Positions 9,379 through 17,622 of a DNA stretch of 39,013 nt are shown in pieces. The DNA comes from Methanobacterium sp. (GTDB lineage: Archaea; Methanobacteriota; Methanobacteria; Methanobacteriales; Methanobacteriaceae), in contig JAHRFX010000047.1 in the NCBI GenBank assembly GCA_019084405.1, forward strand, positions 1-39,013, written 5' to 3'. Under the pieces are notes generated by a model. It had not been told where the DNA came from. It saw only the letters and a list, made by a program, of their open reading frames with translations, and made no database searches. Each line of letters starts with the position of its first letter. The stretch's first letter is position 1. The translations under genes were made by a program, and so were the position numbers.

Positions 9379-10689
9379 TTATTTTTTTATTGCAGTCTCA
9401 GGCAAGCTTTCCAGTATTTTTCGGGCTACTTTAAGTCCTATAGCAGCAGCAAGTAACATGGTGGGCATTCCCTGAGATCGGGGGACCAGAGATAGATCTC
9501 CCACCCATAAACCTGAGGGTAATCGCTTGGACCTCATATTTTTTACGTCAACTGTTTCTAAGGGAAAAGTGCCCCCTAAATGCCCTCCATTATACATGCC
9601 CTGAACATAAGGTCCCTTCACACCTGATTCTTTCATAATAAGACGGGCCATTGAGCTGGCTTTTTTTAGAGTATCCCTGTCTTGATGGGATAACTTTTTA
9701 TCCACTTTTCCCTGGTAATCCACTTTTCCTTCTGCTGAATCTGCCAATTTAACCATCATCCCCACCCTATCATTTAGTGAAACTTTTCGCCAGGGCTTAT
9801 GGAACCAGTGGGATAGTATGTCCACATAAGGAGATATAATATAATCCTTCTGTTTACTGTACCAGACCATGGGGGGCTCTTTAAGCATTTTAGCCCCTTT
9901 AAATACTCCTCCTATAGTAAGAACCACATCTGTCCATAAGTGGGGGGAGGTCAATGTCCCGGAATTTTCCAGAATCTGGGCGGTTCCAATTCCCCCTGCA
10001 GCCAGCACTACCAGATCACTTTTATAAGTATTGGCCCCCATGATAGAACTGGTTTCTACTCCTTTAGCTATCCCCTGTTCTATTATTACTTTTTTTACCG
10101 GGGAATTTATTTTAATAGTGGCTCCACTAGCACATGAATCATCAATAAAATTTCTAGAATCCCATCGAGCCCCTTCAACACACCCCAATTCACATAGTCC
10201 ACAGGAAATACATTTTTTCGCATTAACTGCCTTAGGTGTACTTTCAGGATTGAGACCTAAATTTGATGCGCTTTTAAACATTTCCCGACTTAAAGGCCGC
10301 CATCTCTTTTTAGGGAAGGTTGTCACGTTAATTAAATTTTCCAGTTCCTGAAATTCAGATTCCAGATTAAGGCCTATCTGGTGGAGGCCTTCCTCGGTCC
10401 GCACTAGGTTACCGCAGGTGAGAACACTGCATCCTCCAGTAGTAATTCCTCTAAATAGTGCCAGATCAGGAGATGATTTTATGGAATTCATGGGAGGGAA
10501 TATTTTATTTATATTGGAAGCACTTCCTAAAATCCCTAACTTTCTAAAAGGCTCTGACCAGGAAACACGACGAGTAAATGGTTTAAAATTTCCTCCTGCT
10601 TCTAATATTAATACTTCTAACCCGTTTTTTGATAGTTCACGAGCTATAGTAGCACCTGATGCTCCACTACCCACTACAATGGCTTTCAT
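9379..10689 (-). CDS. GMC-family FAD oxidoreductase with a ferredoxin-like Cys motif
   Basis: A 436-residue flavoprotein. The N-terminus has the FAD-binding GSGASGATIARELSKNG and an acidic strand end (ILEAG), and GITTGGCSVLTCGN resembles the GMC second signature. The C-terminus has GGHLGGTFPLE and LWVGDLSLVPRSQGMPTML, matching the GMC C-terminal substrate/FAD region with its catalytic His. Residues 160-170 carry CxxCxxCxxxC (Cys160, 163, 166, 170), a pattern able to hold a [4Fe-4S] cluster. Likely chemistry is alcohol/aldehyde or ring oxidation-reduction, with electrons perhaps passing through the cluster since an anaerobe lacks O2 as acceptor. The start follows the upstream stop directly (TGAATG), with GGAGAG inside the upstream gene. 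It is the last gene of the cassette. Confidence 0.8.
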   Translation of the reverse strand: MKAIVVGSGASGATIARELSKNGLEVLILEAGGNFKPFTRRVSWSEPFRKLGILGSASNINKIFPPMNSIKSSPDLALFRGITTGGCSVLTCGNLVRTEEGLHQIGLNLESEFQELENLINVTTFPKKRWRPLSREMFKSASNLGLNPESTPKAVNAKKCISCGLCELGCVEGARWDSRNFIDDSCASGATIKINSPVKKVIIEQGIAKGVETSSIMGANTYKSDLVVLAAGGIGTAQILENSGTLTSPHLWTDVVLTIGGVFKGAKMLKEPPMVWYSKQKDYIISPYVDILSHWFHKPWRKVSLNDRVGMMVKLADSAEGKVDYQGKVDKKLSHQDRDTLKKASSMARLIMKESGVKGPYVQGMYNGGHLGGTFPLETVDVKNMRSKRLPSGLWVGDLSLVPRSQGMPTMLLAAAIGLKVARKILESLPETAIKK

Positions 10690-11310
10690 TCAACTCTCCG
10701 TTTCACTATAATTTTTAATTTTCAAACGGGCTTTACAACAGGAAGCCCCTTCGGTAATTCTTTCAATAAACTTCATGTCAAAGGCAGGGTTTAAACCTCT
10801 CAGAACTCCTTCGTCTGCTCCACTTAAAATTTGGCAACTTAAGGGAGAATAATATGATGCAAGTTCGCAATGACTTATAATTATATGAGGATCATCTTCC
10901 ATATCCTGGAATTCAAATTCAATTCCTAAAACCTTATAAAGAATATGGGCTGCAATCATAATTTCTTTAGTATCATCTTTAATATTCAACTTTTTTTTAA
11001 ATTCTAATCCCAGACGATATCCCACTTTAAACATAGCCGGCCGGGCCAAATCAATACTTCTTTCCCTACCCAGCAAATTTTCCAGTGCCTGGACCCGGCT
11101 TTCATGGCCTTGAATCATTTTCAGGCGTATATGACTTAAATTCCCCTTTAAGGGAAGGGATAATGGAGTTATATTTTTTAAAGAATCAGGATCATGGCTT
11201 TTAAGAATATTATCCAGCTCATTAATGGTTAAACTGGCCAGATTATTCAGTTCCTTTTTTAAAAGATATTCGGGTATCCACCAGGAAGCCAGCAATAATT
11301 TAAGATTCAT
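10690..11310 (-). CDS. Small ATC-hydrolase-like protein of unknown function
   Basis: A 206-residue soluble protein. A helical N-terminal half (ERSIDLARPAMFKVGYRLGLEFKKKL) precedes a C-terminal half with HCELASYYSPLSCQILSGADEGVLRGLNP and ITEGASCCKARLKI. This arrangement of conserved His/Cys and a final Cys-rich strand resembles the L-2-amino-thiazoline-4-carboxylic acid hydrolase-like family, many of which have no known activity. I put the start at the ATG at 11310, seven bases after the upstream stop at 11318; a longer frame to 11385 would overlap the upstream gene. It ends directly on the GMC start codon. The coupling suggests a partner or accessory role for its neighbours. The family call is tentative. 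Confidence 0.5.
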   Translation of the reverse strand: MNLKLLLASWWIPEYLLKKELNNLASLTINELDNILKSHDPDSLKNITPLSLPLKGNLSHIRLKMIQGHESRVQALENLLGRERSIDLARPAMFKVGYRLGLEFKKKLNIKDDTKEIMIAAHILYKVLGIEFEFQDMEDDPHIIISHCELASYYSPLSCQILSGADEGVLRGLNPAFDMKFIERITEGASCCKARLKIKNYSETES

Positions 11311-11317
11311 CTTACAG

Positions 11318-14128
11318 TCAAAACTCCTTATCTGATATTCCCCTATGTAACATATCCGGGGGCATATAATCTGATTCCTCAGCATGGTACAGATATTCTA
11401 TTGTTTTTTCAAAACGCTGAATGATATTATCTCTTTTAAGTTTCAAATTAGCAGTCAAATCCCCTGCCTCAATGGAAAGATCATTTTTCAAAACCACCCA
11501 TTTTTTTATTTTCTCTGGATTAGCCAGATTAGAATTAAGTTCTTTAATTTCATCATCTAATTGTGCTGGAGGCTTTAAAAATTCATCACTCCACAAAAGT
11601 GCCACACAATATGCGCTCTTATCTCCTATCAGAAGAGCTTCATCTATACCACTTAAAGATTTTAAACGGGTTTCTATTTTAAGGGGATTAATAGTTTTAC
11701 CATACGCATTTATCAATACCTCTTTTTTACGTCCAGTAATTACCAGGCTCCCATCTGAATTTAAGTATCCATAATCTCCGGTTAATAACCAGTCTCTATG
11801 GAATAAAAATTTAGAATCATTATTAAAATATCCCGAAGTGATTTGAGGTCCCTTAACCATGATTTCCCCATCTTTTGCAATTTTAATTTCTGTAAGGGGT
11901 AATGGTTTTCCCACAGTTTCTAAATTATTATCTCCCCACCGATTAATGGTTATTAATGGTGCTTCAGTTAGTCCATATGCATTATGGATTTCAATTCCCA
12001 GTTTTCTATAATCATAAAGGAGTTTTTCACTTATAGGGGCAGAACCAACTATTAGCTGTGCACAATCCTTTAAACCGGCTTTTTTTAGTAAACTTCTTCT
12101 TAATATTCTTCTTAAAATAGATTTAAGCAGGGATTCCTCCATTCCCAAATATAGTCTGCCCAGCCAGTTTTCTTCCAATTTATTCCAAAGTTTTTCATAA
12201 AACCGGGGCACGGAAAAAAATATGGTGGGATTAATCCGGGGCAGTGCCTGGGATAAGTCATGGAATTCCTCCATAAAATACAATTTTAAGGGTGCAGGAG
12301 TATAATATGGAGCATAAGTACCTAAAATTCCTTCTACCACATGATTCATAGGTAAAAAAGATAAATAAGATACTTCATTAATGCGATCTTCCCAGGGAGG
12401 CATGGAGGCTATAAATTCCCCCATCCACCGAAGATTTCCATGATTAAACTGAACTCCCCGGGGGGTTCCAGTGGTACCGGAGGTGTAACGAATAGTGGCA
12501 GCACTTTCAAAGTCTACAGGGGCATTTATATCAGTTTTATTATGATTTCCGATTTCCATAAACTTTTTCCATGGCATTATATCCTCTTTAATCAATTCAG
12601 AATCAGAAGCACGGGTAAATGATATTAAAGGGATGTTCAAATCCAGTTTAGATGATTTTTTTAATAAATCAGGGGTTCCTATAAATAGCATTCGAGAACC
12701 GCTGTCTTTTACCATATCTTCAATTTCTATAGGGGGGCTGGTATAGTAGATAGGAACCGTTATTGCCCCGGATAATCCCAGGGCCACATCTAAAATGAGA
12801 TAACGGGTACTGTTATAACCCACCAGCGCTACCCTATCCCCGGGCATGATTCCCAAATATTTCAATGCCTGGACCGCTTTAATAATTTTCTTTCTAATAT
12901 TAATTCCATTTTTACAATCAAATTCTCCATTAACCACGTCACATAAAGTAACAGGGAAGGTTTTGCTTTTCAGGCGGTGCATAATTTGTTCATGCACGGT
13001 ACGATCTGATCGATGAAAAAATCCTGCATAAATAGCGTAGTTCAACTGAGGGCCCATGAAATCTTTCCATGAAAGAGGATATGCTCCTGATAATAAATCC
13101 GTATTCTGACGATTAAATCTCCGATTTTCTTTTATATATGGGACTAAATCACCTAAAACAGATATTTGAAATCCCTTTTGATTTTTTAAGAAGTATCCTG
13201 CAATATCAAAGAATTTTTTCACGGCATTAATAGGGATCGGTAAAAAAAGAGGATCAGGTAAATGGATATTCCATTTTTCATTAGCCCAATGCCGGGTAAA
13301 CTTTACCAATTCTTGAATAGAAGGTAGTGATTCATCAGGGGCTGTAAGGTGAAAAGTCAATTTCTCTGCTTTTTTTTTGAGAGTTAAATCTACAATGACT
13401 TTAGAAACATAATCTACAGGCACCATATTTATTTTATTAAGGGGAGAAACAGGTATTAACTTCAATCTACCATTAAAATATAATCTCAAAGGAACATAGA
13501 TGGTATTAAAATTTTTTATGGCCCCGGTTCTCGAGTCTCCCACAATCATCCCAGGTCGGAAGATGGAGTAAGGGATCCCGGATTTTATAACTTCTTTTTC
13601 AGCTTCATACTTACTTTGCTCATAGTTACTGGAAAATCCGCACACATCTGATAAATCATCTTCACAGATTTCTCCTTCACACTTTCCGGCAACATAAGCG
13701 GTTGAAACATGGGAAAAACGTTTAAAAACATCTTCTTTGCAGTTTTTTGCCATTTCAAGCATATTAACTGTGCCCTGAACATTCACCTTTCTAAGTTCAT
13801 CCAAAGGCGCATTTAATCTTAAATCAGCAGCTGCATGGATAATATAATTAGTTTTTAAGCTTAAATCTTCGTAAGTAGACTCATCAATCCCTAAATGATT
13901 CTTTTCTACATTTCCTGAAATTATTTCCACTTTACTATTATTCAGAGCTTCTAATAACTCTGGAAATTCCCACCAGGCCCTTTTCAAGCGAGTTTTAGCA
14001 TCTTGATTAGTTCTACTTCTTACCAGGGCTATTATTTTTAAATCGCAATTATTAATAAGTTCCAGGGCAATTTGGGTCCCTAAAAATCCATTTGCACCAC
14101 TTAAAAGAACATAATTTCCCTGGAACAT
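11318..14128 (-). CDS. Fused NAD(P)-dependent thioester reductase and long-chain acyl-activating (ANL) enzyme
   Basis: A 936-residue two-enzyme fusion. Residues 1-375 are an extended SDR of the thioester-reductase/Male-sterility type: Rossmann GANGFLG (11-17), VSTAYV (141-146), catalytic Tyr169 and Lys173 (YEQSK) and RPGMIVGDS. Residues about 385-930 are a complete adenylate-forming domain: P-loop YTSGTTGTPRG (548-558), YGLTE (718-722), TGD (783-785), GRKKE (799-803) and C-terminal LTANLKLKR with the A10 lysine, as in long-chain acyl-CoA synthetases. I see no carrier-protein DSL site between them. Together they could activate a carboxylic acid and reduce it to aldehyde or alcohol. The order is opposite to carboxylic acid reductases (A-T-R). 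It starts within the upstream stop (TAATG) after AGGAGGG. Confidence 0.85.
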   Translation of the reverse strand: MFQGNYVLLSGANGFLGTQIALELINNCDLKIIALVRSRTNQDAKTRLKRAWWEFPELLEALNNSKVEIISGNVEKNHLGIDESTYEDLSLKTNYIIHAAADLRLNAPLDELRKVNVQGTVNMLEMAKNCKEDVFKRFSHVSTAYVAGKCEGEICEDDLSDVCGFSSNYEQSKYEAEKEVIKSGIPYSIFRPGMIVGDSRTGAIKNFNTIYVPLRLYFNGRLKLIPVSPLNKINMVPVDYVSKVIVDLTLKKKAEKLTFHLTAPDESLPSIQELVKFTRHWANEKWNIHLPDPLFLPIPINAVKKFFDIAGYFLKNQKGFQISVLGDLVPYIKENRRFNRQNTDLLSGAYPLSWKDFMGPQLNYAIYAGFFHRSDRTVHEQIMHRLKSKTFPVTLCDVVNGEFDCKNGINIRKKIIKAVQALKYLGIMPGDRVALVGYNSTRYLILDVALGLSGAITVPIYYTSPPIEIEDMVKDSGSRMLFIGTPDLLKKSSKLDLNIPLISFTRASDSELIKEDIMPWKKFMEIGNHNKTDINAPVDFESAATIRYTSGTTGTPRGVQFNHGNLRWMGEFIASMPPWEDRINEVSYLSFLPMNHVVEGILGTYAPYYTPAPLKLYFMEEFHDLSQALPRINPTIFFSVPRFYEKLWNKLEENWLGRLYLGMEESLLKSILRRILRRSLLKKAGLKDCAQLIVGSAPISEKLLYDYRKLGIEIHNAYGLTEAPLITINRWGDNNLETVGKPLPLTEIKIAKDGEIMVKGPQITSGYFNNDSKFLFHRDWLLTGDYGYLNSDGSLVITGRKKEVLINAYGKTINPLKIETRLKSLSGIDEALLIGDKSAYCVALLWSDEFLKPPAQLDDEIKELNSNLANPEKIKKWVVLKNDLSIEAGDLTANLKLKRDNIIQRFEKTIEYLYHAEESDYMPPDMLHRGISDKEF

Positions 14129-15387
14129 TATTTCCCTCCTTTAAGAAATGATTTAAGGAGACCACGATTCTGGAGAGAACGTAAATACTGACTCTTAAAT
14201 CCACTTTCCAGTAATTTCTTGGGTATATCTGGATTTTCTAATATCTCATCTACCTTATTTTCAACTTTTTCCCATAAATCAGGGTCATTGTATTTAAAAA
14301 AATAATCATAATCCATTTCCAGCTCTTCATACAATATTTCCAATCGCCGGTCATGTCCTACTGCTATTTGTGGTACCTGGCAGGATAGAGATAAGATGGA
14401 AGCATGATAACGGGAGGTAATCAAAATATCTAAATTTTGGAGTAATCCTGTCATTTTAGATGCATTTAAATCTTTAGAAGAAAAAATACAGGCATTATCT
14501 TTATTTTTCATGTAAGATAACACTTGACAGGCCAGATCCTCATCCAGGTCTTCCATACAGATTAATGCAATATTCTTATGGTGGATCTCAACCAAATGAT
14601 CTGCTTGCTTTGCCCATGATCTGGCCAGATTTTTTTGAAGCATTTCTCTTTTTTTAGAACGTGAAAAATAGTAGGGCCATTTATATTCATCTTTTTTCTT
14701 TCCAAATGGCCTTAAAACCACGGGCCATAAATAAAAATTCACCACCGCTATCCCGGCTAACCCCTTATTCTGGTGAGGGGAGTATTCTATAATTCCATTA
14801 AGGGGAGGGGTTTCAAAATTTAAAGCACAATCTGCAGTAACTTTAATGGGGGCAGTCACTCCTACAGATTTCAGAATTTCTGCAGATTTATAGTTGCGGG
14901 TTATTATCAGGCTGGTTTTACTGGCTTCTTTTTTCACCAGAAATTTGTTTAAGGGGGATAAATCTCCAGCATCAACAGCATATGCCAGACAGGGTTTATT
15001 AAATTTATATGCACACCGGGTAGCCCATAGAAACGCCCATAACAATGCTGGGGTCCAGGTATCCATATAACAACTACCTTCTATTAGTAATACGAAATCA
15101 TGATTTTTTACCAGCTTACGCAGGCCTAAAAAATAAATAGAAGGCAATGGTACAATTTTAAGGTTTTTTTCTTCTTGCACATATCTTTTTAGCTTTTCTT
15201 CATTAAGGGTGGGTATGGTAAGCAGCACCTCTGGCCCTAAAGCCCATTGAACATCCTGAATAATGGAAAGCAATCGGGACTCAGAACCAGTATTATTTGC
15301 ACCATTATACCCTACAAGTAGAACCCGCGGATTCTTATTATTATATTGGTCCGGGGTATTTGATTCAGTTTTTTCTATAGGGAACAT
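14128..15387 (-). CDS. Polysaccharide pyruvyl transferase family protein
   Basis: A 419-residue protein of the polysaccharide pyruvyltransferase superfamily (CsaB/PssM-like, GT-B-like fold). It begins VLLVGYNGANNTGSESRLLSIIQDV, the family's N-terminal glycine-rich strand-loop. It continues with LLIEGSCYMDTWTPALLWAFLWAT, the conserved VTADCAL and a C-terminal ITSRYHASILSLSCQVPQIAVGHDRR, the donor-binding His/Arg region. Members transfer pyruvate from PEP to sugars of wall polymers, but some relatives have other roles. It is first in the cassette, overlapping the next start by one base (TAATG). The first 20 residues are polar and unlike the core. The upstream 100 bases to ThrE probably hold the cassette promoter. 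Confidence 0.8.
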   Translation of the reverse strand: MFPIEKTESNTPDQYNNKNPRVLLVGYNGANNTGSESRLLSIIQDVQWALGPEVLLTIPTLNEEKLKRYVQEEKNLKIVPLPSIYFLGLRKLVKNHDFVLLIEGSCYMDTWTPALLWAFLWATRCAYKFNKPCLAYAVDAGDLSPLNKFLVKKEASKTSLIITRNYKSAEILKSVGVTAPIKVTADCALNFETPPLNGIIEYSPHQNKGLAGIAVVNFYLWPVVLRPFGKKKDEYKWPYYFSRSKKREMLQKNLARSWAKQADHLVEIHHKNIALICMEDLDEDLACQVLSYMKNKDNACIFSSKDLNASKMTGLLQNLDILITSRYHASILSLSCQVPQIAVGHDRRLEILYEELEMDYDYFFKYNDPDLWEKVENKVDEILENPDIPKKLLESGFKSQYLRSLQNRGLLKSFLKGGK

Positions 15388-15495
15388 ATTCTTTCCAGAA
15401 TTAATTTTTTTGATGGTCCCTAAGACCTCTTTATATAAAATTAGGCAAGGTTATATAAAAATTTCCTAGAGGAATACTAATATATTTCGAAATCT

Positions 15496-16797
15496 TTAGA
15501 CATATTTTTTAAACTTTTTCAATTTTATTTTTTGCAATTTCAGGGGTTCGGCAATAACCGCCCCAATTAATAGACCTAAAGATATGGCAACAACACTCAT
15601 GATTACCTGAATTACATCAGCAATTCCACTGGAATAGTTAGGCCCTATTAAATTTGCCAGGCTTATGAACCCCAGAGAACCTGGAACCAGTAGCCAGAAG
15701 GCAGAAAGAGTGGATACAAAGCTAGGTGTCCTCATGGGGGAACGCCCAATCAGGGTTCCACTAATGGTCATAAGCAGCGAACCAAAAAATGCCCCGAAAA
15801 AACCACCAATAAAATAATTACCAAGACTTTGCCCTAAAAAAGCCATGTAGAGCACTATCATTACCCAAGGGAAGTCTCTGTTCCGCATGGACATGAAAAG
15901 GAACATCCCTATACCAAAAAGCATAATCCCTATATATGGAGCCCACCATCCCATGGTATTGGCTGCTGTTACCACCAGTAACTCTTCCTGAGGTAGCCCT
16001 ATAATTTTAAAACCATTTAAAACTCCAAAAAGAAGCAGGAATAAAATTGTTATACCGTAGATCACCCTGCTTGAGCCTGAAATCAAATCTCCAGACGCTA
16101 GCTCAAACATTCCGGTGGTCAGGGTGGCACCTGGTAAAAAATATGCCAGGGCAGGTATAATTAGCAGCATGGATCCGGTGAGGAATCCGTTTTTTACTGC
16201 CCAAAAAAATAAGATTGAAACCAGGAAAGAACCGATCACGGGCGTTATAAGGGCTAAACGGGGCTTATTTTGGGTAAAAATTAGTAAAATTCCTACTAAA
16301 AATCCCAGTACTCCTGAAGCAATTAATTGCTGAGGGGTGGGTTGCAATAACATTCCTAAACCCACTGCAAAAAAAATGTATCCAATTAACATCCCGATTT
16401 TTCCAAAACGGTGCTGGTGTGAGTTGATTTTTTTGAGGCATTTAATACCTTCTTTAGGGTTTATTTCTGCTTTTTCAACTTTATAAATTAGTTCATAGAG
16501 TTCTGAAATAGTATTTAGTTGGGATAGTCCATATATCTGATTTACAGTTGTTAAGGGCGATGATTCTTCATCTCCCACTTTGATAATTATAAATGTGGTA
16601 AAGACCAGTATCTCGGCCTTAACCTGGTAGGCCCGGGCAACATTATATAGGATGGATTGGATGGTGGTTACGGATATGCCGGTGGAACTCAGGGCCTTTC
16701 CCAAACCAGCTAAAAATTCCAGCATATCGTTTAAGAAGTATTCATCCTGCAGATAGGGAATTATGCAGGCTTTTGATTTATTGGTTTTTATATCCAT
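15496..16797 (-). CDS. ThrE-type threonine/serine exporter family protein
   Basis: A 433-residue protein with a soluble N-terminal domain of about 140 residues (MLEFLAGLGKALSSTGISVTTIQSILYNVARAY) followed by about ten hydrophobic segments. This is the single-chain ThrE/YjjP-YjjB arrangement (Pfam ThrE then ThrE_2). ThrE of Corynebacterium exports threonine and serine by proton motive force. Membrane segments include IGMLIGYIFFAVGLGML and LGNYFIGGFFGAFFGSLLMTISG. Substrate in this archaeon is inferred from family only. It stands alone between the cassette and the Cys-cluster gene, with about 100-base gaps on each side. Confidence 0.85.
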   Translation of the reverse strand: MDIKTNKSKACIIPYLQDEYFLNDMLEFLAGLGKALSSTGISVTTIQSILYNVARAYQVKAEILVFTTFIIIKVGDEESSPLTTVNQIYGLSQLNTISELYELIYKVEKAEINPKEGIKCLKKINSHQHRFGKIGMLIGYIFFAVGLGMLLQPTPQQLIASGVLGFLVGILLIFTQNKPRLALITPVIGSFLVSILFFWAVKNGFLTGSMLLIIPALAYFLPGATLTTGMFELASGDLISGSSRVIYGITILFLLLFGVLNGFKIIGLPQEELLVVTAANTMGWWAPYIGIMLFGIGMFLFMSMRNRDFPWVMIVLYMAFLGQSLGNYFIGGFFGAFFGSLLMTISGTLIGRSPMRTPSFVSTLSAFWLLVPGSLGFISLANLIGPNYSSGIADVIQVIMSVVAISLGLLIGAVIAEPLKLQKIKLKKFKKYV

Positions 16798-16922
16798 AGT
16801 AGAACCATTTTAACAAATTGGGGATAAAATAATTTTTGATCAAACTTATTAATGAAAATTTTATTTCAGATATTTTATACCATTACTGTTTTTCACCTGG
16901 TTATGGATTTTTTATGATATAA

Positions 16923-17570
16923 TTAATTCTTAGAATTTAATTTTTTCAAGGATTCATCAAATAATATCATGGACTTTTCCAGAATCAAGGAGATAACATA
17001 ATTACAATCTGGTTGCAAATGGGTGATGTAATGTGGCTTGTTTTCTACTTCAACTAGAATCAGGGGATAACTTTGACATACCTGGGGCCTGCTATCATAG
17101 ATTGAACATTTTTTATTTTCAATGTCATGGAATTTGCAGGGAAGGTCCTCTTTAAACTTATAATGCTCCGGATAAGCGGGGTTAGTTACAATCTCATTTT
17201 TTAAATCAGGATTAAAAAGTAATAACGGGTTTAATTCATCCCGGTGTATGAATATGGGACTGGATTCTCTACAACATTTACCACAATTATTACACCATTT
17301 CGGGTGGTTTTTGATGATTTCAAAATCAGAAAGGCCTCCAAAAACTTCCAAACCGGTGAGGTGTGCCAGTTCTATTATTTCCTGCAGATCTTGTCTGCTT
17401 ACACCATATTTTCGGTATTTTTTCACAGATCTTTTTTTTCTTAATTTTTTCAAAACCAGTTTTTCAATTAAATTTCGATTAATTTCAACACTCTCTCCAT
17501 TTTCATTTTTTAAGGATTTCCGGAGAACTTTTTCCAATAATTCCTCTTGTATTAAAAGACCCCTGAGCAT
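16923..17570 (-). CDS. YkgJ-family cysteine-cluster protein
   Basis: A 215-residue soluble protein. After a basic N-terminal helical stretch of about 90 residues (LVLKKLRKKRSVKKYRKYG) comes a zinc- or iron-chelating domain of the YkgJ/UPF0153 type: WCNNCGKCCRESSPIFIHRDE, then CKFHDIENKKCSIYDSRPQVCQSYP. Eight clustered cysteines could hold an Fe-S or Zn centre. Function in this family is not established; some members sit near flagellin N-methylases or Fe-S systems. I prefer the ATG at 17570, four bases after GGTGAT; TTG/GTG/ATG codons at 17582-17576 overlap that ribosome-binding site and are less likely. Confidence 0.75.
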   Translation of the reverse strand: MLRGLLIQEELLEKVLRKSLKNENGESVEINRNLIEKLVLKKLRKKRSVKKYRKYGVSRQDLQEIIELAHLTGLEVFGGLSDFEIIKNHPKWCNNCGKCCRESSPIFIHRDELNPLLLFNPDLKNEIVTNPAYPEHYKFKEDLPCKFHDIENKKCSIYDSRPQVCQSYPLILVEVENKPHYITHLQPDCNYVISLILEKSMILFDESLKKLNSKN

Positions 17571-17622
17571 TTTCATCACCAAGAATATAATATTTCCCTA
17601 AAACTTGAAAAAAGAGTTTAAA

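Noticed and set aside
10031..10711. Plus-strand frames of about 100 codons opposite the GMC gene
   Set aside because: Antisense shadows of a clearly coding gene; no ribosome-binding site and no family likeness.
11311..11385. Longer start for the ATC-hydrolase-like gene at 11385
   Set aside because: It would overlap the upstream fusion gene by 68 bases, and the added residues look like its out-of-frame C-terminal code.
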